A DNA stretch of 64,000 nucleotides from Salidesulfovibrio onnuriiensis (GTDB lineage Bacteria; Desulfobacterota; Desulfovibrionia; Desulfovibrionales; Desulfovibrionaceae): contig NZ_CP040751.1 in the NCBI RefSeq assembly GCF_008001235.1, positions 3,351,501-3,415,500 on the forward strand, in the 5' to 3' direction. This document shows positions 60,899 to 64,000 of this stretch, in pieces. A model generated the notes under the pieces. It searched no databases. It worked only from the letters and a program-made list of their open reading frames with translations, and was not told the origin of the DNA. The translations under genes were made by a program, and so were the position numbers. The stretch's first letter is position 1; every line of letters begins with the position of its first letter.

Positions 60899-61915
60899 CT
60901 ACTTGAGCTTGAGCAGGGTCACCATCTTGCGCAGCACGCCGGTCATCTGCTGGTCATACGCCTTGTCCGAAAGCAGCTTGTTGGCCGCTTCGTCCGGCGT
61001 CATGTTCTGCTTGTAGGGGCGCTTGCCCACCATGGCGCAGAACGAATCCGCCAGGGCGCACAGCCTGCCGTTGAAGCTCAGGGTCTGGCCCGAGATCTTC
61101 TGCGGATAGCCGCTGCCGGTAACGCGCTCGTGGTGCTCCAGAACACACTGCTCCACCTCGGGATACTTGAGGTCCAGCTTGGCCAGCATCTGGTAACCGA
61201 GGTTGGGATGCTGGTTGACCTTCTGGCGCTCGTCCGTGGTCAGGGGCTTGTCCTTCTGCATGATGAACCCGGGCAGTTTGGTCATGCCCAGGTCGTGCAG
61301 AAACAGGCCCGCTGCCAGGCGGTCGAACATCTGGCGCTTGACGCCCCCTTCCTTGAAGTCGTTCTCCCGCAGCTGCCCGAACAGTGCCAGCCCGATGAAA
61401 CCGCTGTTCACGGCGTGGTGTTCCAGGCCGTGCTCCTTGGTCAGGCGACGAGCCAGGGCGCAGGAGCGGTGGATATCCTGAAACAGGTATTCGGTCAGCA
61501 CCATGAGGTCGGTCCAAAAGGCCTCGAAGACCACCGGCACCGGCTGCTCGAAGAACTCCTTGCACCGGCGCGTGAGCGCCTGGGTGAAGATGTCCGCGAT
61601 TTCGCGTTCCTTGAGGTTCTTGTCGACGAGCACGAGATCAAGCTGGTAGCTGATATGCTTGACGTACACGGGGTGGTCGTCGCGGGAAACGAAGATGTCC
61701 CCCTCTTTCGTCAGTTCCGCCAGCTCCTCGATCTGCTCGCTGGAAAGCCGGCCGCCCACCTTGTAATAAGGTATGATGCGGGCGACGTCCTCGTCGAAAC
61801 GATAGATGTTCAACGGAGGACGGAACTTGTTGAAACTCCCCAGAATATCCGGATTGATCTGATAGTATTCCTCGTTCAGACCATCCGAGATATCGTGCTT
61901 CATCGACGTGCTCAT
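60899..61915 (-). CDS. HD-GYP domain protein (putative c-di-GMP phosphodiesterase)
   Basis: The 338-residue protein has a poorly characterised N-terminal half and a C-terminal HD-GYP domain. The metal-binding HD occurs in FLHDLGMTKLP, and HHERVTGSGYP supplies the GYP motif. The usual HDxGK lysine is Met and HHExxDG has Thr for Asp, so activity is likely but unusual. HD-GYP enzymes cleave cyclic di-GMP, controlling motility or biofilm. Pyk starts 7 bases after its stop across a convergent border in the same strand direction. A short N-terminus, MSTSMKHDISDGL, carries no sensor. Confidence 0.82.
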   Translation of the reverse strand: MSTSMKHDISDGLNEEYYQINPDILGSFNKFRPPLNIYRFDEDVARIIPYYKVGGRLSSEQIEELAELTKEGDIFVSRDDHPVYVKHISYQLDLVLVDKNLKEREIADIFTQALTRRCKEFFEQPVPVVFEAFWTDLMVLTEYLFQDIHRSCALARRLTKEHGLEHHAVNSGFIGLALFGQLRENDFKEGGVKRQMFDRLAAGLFLHDLGMTKLPGFIMQKDKPLTTDERQKVNQHPNLGYQMLAKLDLKYPEVEQCVLEHHERVTGSGYPQKISGQTLSFNGRLCALADSFCAMVGKRPYKQNMTPDEAANKLLSDKAYDQQMTGVLRKMVTLLKLK

Positions 61916-61922
61916 AGACTCC

Positions 61923-63353
61923 CTACTTCACAAAGAGCTTAACGACGTTCGTCTGCGTCTTGGTGGCGTCCTTGTTGGGGTCCGGCTGTCCGGCCGCGAT
62001 GATGATGGTATCGCCCTGCTCGAAAGCGGGATGATTCTTGACGAACTCCTCGGCCCGCTCCTGATGGTTGCTGAGGCTTGTATCAGGCGCTCCCGGAATA
62101 ACCCCCCACGACAAGTTACAGAAATGCCTTGCAATGCTGTCGGATGTCAAGGCGTATACGCTCTGCTTGGGACGGCAGGAGGAAAGGATGCGCGCGGTCG
62201 CACCGGAAGTGGAGTGGCAAACCAGGCCCTTGGCGTCGGTCTTTCCGGCCAGCATGGCGGCCGCATAGGCCAGGTAGGTGGCCGGGTGCTCCAGGTCGCC
62301 GGGATGCAGGGCCACTTCGTCCTGCTGCTCGAAATAGAACTGTTCGATCTCGTAGGCGATGGTGCGCATGAAATCGACAGCTTCATAAGGATAGCTGCCG
62401 ATGGCTGTTTCCTCGGAAAGCATGATGCAGTCCGCGCCGTCCAGGATGGCGTTGGCCACGTCCGTGGTTTCCGCGCGGGTGGCCATGGGCGTCTTGACCA
62501 TGGAGAGCAGCATCTGGGTGGCCACGATAACCGGCATGCCGCGCTTGTTGCACGCGCGGATGATGCGCTTCTGGGTGGCGGGCAGCTCGGCCAGGTTCAT
62601 TTCCAGGCCCAGGTCGCCGCGGGCGACCATGACGCCGTCGGTTTCATCCAGGATGCTGTCCAGGTTGTCGATGGCGGCGGTGGTTTCCAGCTTGGTGATG
62701 ATGGGCAGGCGGCGTCCGAGCTTGTCCATCTCGGCCTTGAGCACCTTCAGGTCGTCGGCGGTCTGGACGTAGCTCAGGGCCACGCAGTCCACGCCGAGGC
62801 CCATGCCGAAGGCCAGGTCTTCCTTGTCCTTCTCGGTCATGGCGTCCAGCGGAGTGACCTTGCCCGGGAAAGCAATGCCCTTGCGGGGCGGCGCAATGCC
62901 GGAGTTGATGGCGCGCAGGCGGACCAGGTGCTCGTTTTCACGCTTAATGGCCGTGAAACGGAGCATGCCGTCGGAAAGGGCCACGGAGTCGCCTTCCTTG
63001 ATAACCTCGATCAGCTCGGGCATGTCCAGGCAGATAAAGGCGTCGCCGCCCTTGTCGGCCATGGCGCTGGTGCCGAGCATGACTTCGTCGCCCTTGTTGA
63101 TGTCCAGGGTACCCTTGCCCACGTCGGACGTACGCACCTTGGGACCGGAAAGGTCCTGCAGGATGGTCAGGGTGTAGCCGGTTTCCTCTTCCAGCTTGCG
63201 GATGATCTTCACGCGTTCGCTGAAGAATTCCTTGTCGCCGTGGGAGAAGTTCAGGCGGAAAATCTTGGCGCCGGAATGCACCAACTTCCTGATCTGGTCT
63301 TCTTCCTGGGTTGCGGGCCCGATGGTCGCAACGATCTTGATATGTCTGTCCAT
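61923..63353 (-). CDS. pyk: Pyruvate kinase
   Basis: The ATG at 63353 follows GGAGGATTATTTTTT, and the frame further upstream is not coding. The 476-residue protein is a normal length for pyruvate kinase. HIKIVATIGPAT opens the barrel. LNFSHGD, LQDLSGPKVR, MVARGDLGLEM (substrate- and metal-binding Asp/Glu) and MLSEETAIGSYP are all typical. It converts phosphoenolpyruvate and ADP to pyruvate and ATP, the last step of glycolysis. The HD-GYP gene follows seven bases after the stop, so both may be co-transcribed. A promoter candidate lies at 63483-63511. Confidence 0.97.
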   Translation of the reverse strand: MDRHIKIVATIGPATQEEDQIRKLVHSGAKIFRLNFSHGDKEFFSERVKIIRKLEEETGYTLTILQDLSGPKVRTSDVGKGTLDINKGDEVMLGTSAMADKGGDAFICLDMPELIEVIKEGDSVALSDGMLRFTAIKRENEHLVRLRAINSGIAPPRKGIAFPGKVTPLDAMTEKDKEDLAFGMGLGVDCVALSYVQTADDLKVLKAEMDKLGRRLPIITKLETTAAIDNLDSILDETDGVMVARGDLGLEMNLAELPATQKRIIRACNKRGMPVIVATQMLLSMVKTPMATRAETTDVANAILDGADCIMLSEETAIGSYPYEAVDFMRTIAYEIEQFYFEQQDEVALHPGDLEHPATYLAYAAAMLAGKTDAKGLVCHSTSGATARILSSCRPKQSVYALTSDSIARHFCNLSWGVIPGAPDTSLSNHQERAEEFVKNHPAFEQGDTIIIAAGQPDPNKDATKTQTNVVKLFVK

Positions 63354-63482
63354 AAAAAATAATCCTCCGGAATGGAGCTGGCGCATTTGGGGGAGGCGCC
63401 GTAAGACGTTATTAAGCAACCAGCAACTACCTCATTGAAATTGCTGGCTTTCCATTCTCTCCCGAAGCATTACTACCCCGCG

Positions 63483-63511
63483 ATAGTAGGCACACAACCC
63501 CGAAAAAGCAA
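63483..63511 (-). promoter_or_regulatory. Promoter candidate for pyk
   Basis: On the minus strand TTGCTT (rc of 63506-63511) and TACTAT (rc of 63483-63488) are spaced 17 bases, about 130 bases before the pyk ATG. Confidence 0.4.
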
Positions 63512-63582
63512 CAGTATACTGATAATTTCCCCACCTATTTTACTCTTTTCTGGTTGACAAATGGGGGAATATCATTCACGTG

Positions 63583-63628
63583 TGGTAAAAAGTGGGACAA
63601 AGTAGAACATCTGGGTAAGAAAGTGGGA
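63583..63628 (+). promoter_or_regulatory. Candidate MraZ-box direct repeats before mraZ
   Basis: TGGT (63583), TGGGA (63593, in AAGTGGGAC), TAGAA (63603, in AAGTAGAAC), TGGGT (63612) and TGGGA (63624) follow each other at 9-12-base intervals just before mraZ. MraZ binds tandem TGGGN-type repeats in its own promoter in other bacteria, so this is likely the autoregulatory site. Confidence 0.6.
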
Positions 63629-63652
63629 CCACTTTACCACAAAGGGGAATGA

Positions 63653-64000
63653 ATGCGATTTCGCGGTCACGCACATAGGAGCCTCGACGACAAGGGTAGG
63701 CTCATATTGCCTCCGGACTTCAAGGACAAGATCCTTGCCGAAGTTCCGGACGGCAGGCTCGTGCTGACCATCTGGGAAAAGCATGTCATCGGAATATCCC
63801 CCGCCCAGTGGGACCGGCTGGAGGAAGAACTTGAGAAGATCAAGGCTCCCAGCCGCCAGATGCAGAACATCATCCGAATATTCTATTCCGGCTACGAGGA
63901 AGTGACTGTGGCCAAGAATGGCCGCATAGCCATCCCCGCCCACCTGAGAAAGAGCGGGAAGCTGGACAAGGATATAGTGGTGATGGGCGCGGGCAGGCGC
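63653..64000 (+). CDS. mraZ: Transcriptional regulator MraZ (partial, runs off the window end)
   Basis: The ATG at 63653 follows AAAGGGGAATGA. The reading frame stays open to base 64000 with no stop, so only the first 116 residues of a protein normally about 145-150 long are visible. The AbrB-like duplicated fold is clear: MRFRGHAHRSLDDKGRLILP with DKGR, then EEVTVAKNGRIAIPAHLRK with the second NGRIAIP. MraZ is a DNA-binding protein whose gene usually heads the division/cell-wall (dcw) cluster with rsmH/mraW next. It probably autoregulates through the repeats just upstream. Confidence 0.95.
   Translation, partial: MRFRGHAHRSLDDKGRLILPPDFKDKILAEVPDGRLVLTIWEKHVIGISPAQWDRLEEELEKIKAPSRQMQNIIRIFYSGYEEVTVAKNGRIAIPAHLRKSGKLDKDIVVMGAGRR

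Noticed and set aside
1-64000. CRISPR arrays, prophage, transposases, integrases, rRNA genes
   Set aside because: None are visible. The CII-like and S24 genes are isolated and no integrase or transposase motif occurs near the tRNA-Pro gene.

Overview
The window is a GC-rich stretch of a Gram-negative bacterial chromosome. It fits a free-living sulfate-reducer-type deltaproteobacterium of the Desulfovibrionaceae (Desulfovibrio/Pseudodesulfovibrio-like). This is an inference from gene content: three methyl-accepting chemotaxis proteins, a DUF169 protein, a phage-CII-like regulator, a TPP-like HAD protein next to a beta-PGM/GH65 fusion, LpxK, and a PP-loop protein with an NFACT-R-like tail. No sulfate-reduction gene or 16S rRNA is present to confirm it. 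There is no prophage, integrase, insertion sequence or CRISPR array. Intergenic spaces are short, and many convergent or tandem genes are separated by clear hairpin-plus-T-run terminators.

Layout. 1-4.1 kb: a signalling locus with a free-standing HPt protein, a REC-PAS-PAS response regulator, and a hybrid histidine kinase whose own HPt-like tail has lost its histidine. 4.2-6.7 kb: a small alpha/beta hydrolase, a CII-like regulator behind an operator-like repeat cluster, and a divergent class II aldolase. 7-12.8 kb: an exported DUF4139 protein and a two-gene disaccharide module. 13-14 kb: a 55-residue zinc-ribbon gene and an S24 repressor that share operator-like half-sites. 14.3-18.4 kb: rnr, lpxK and a Bax-inhibitor-1 family gene. 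18.5-22 kb: an orphan binding protein, YccF, a Ca/Na antiporter and a PP-loop RNA-modification protein. 22.2-28.3 kb: an MCP, recA and alaS. 28.4-31.1 kb: an AT-rich sulfotransferase and an acyltransferase, probably for surface glycan modification. 31.5-34.9 kb: rplM-rpsI, an unassigned radical SAM protein and DUF169. 35.1-38.3 kb: an EF-hand protein and a yqhD/yqhC-type pair. 38.4-43.8 kb: an ArsR regulator with a flavoprotein, MscS, purM, a binding protein, a Thr-rich exported protein and amrS. 43.9 kb: tRNA-Pro(UGG). 44.1-48 kb: two convergent MCP genes sharing a perfect 101-bp inverted repeat. 48.3-52 kb: a small membrane protein, an MFS sugar porter, an Rrf2 regulator and a CbiM/NikL nickel-cobalt transport pair. 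52.1-56.6 kb: a likely operon of retropepsin-like lipoprotein, inactive-transglutaminase-7TM protein and RimK-like ATP-grasp ligase, followed by an HD-domain gene. 56.8-63.4 kb: RlmD-like methyltransferase, small unknown proteins, DUF3108, a CBS-pair protein, an HD-GYP protein and pyk. The window ends inside mraZ, the usual first gene of the division/cell-wall cluster, preceded by direct repeats that look like MraZ boxes.

The best candidate for a poorly described system is the retropepsin / 7TM-transglutaminase / ATP-grasp ligase set at 53.4-56.6 kb. Next come the zinc-ribbon/S24 operator pair, the GH65 module, and the nickel/cobalt pair that lacks its energising subunits.
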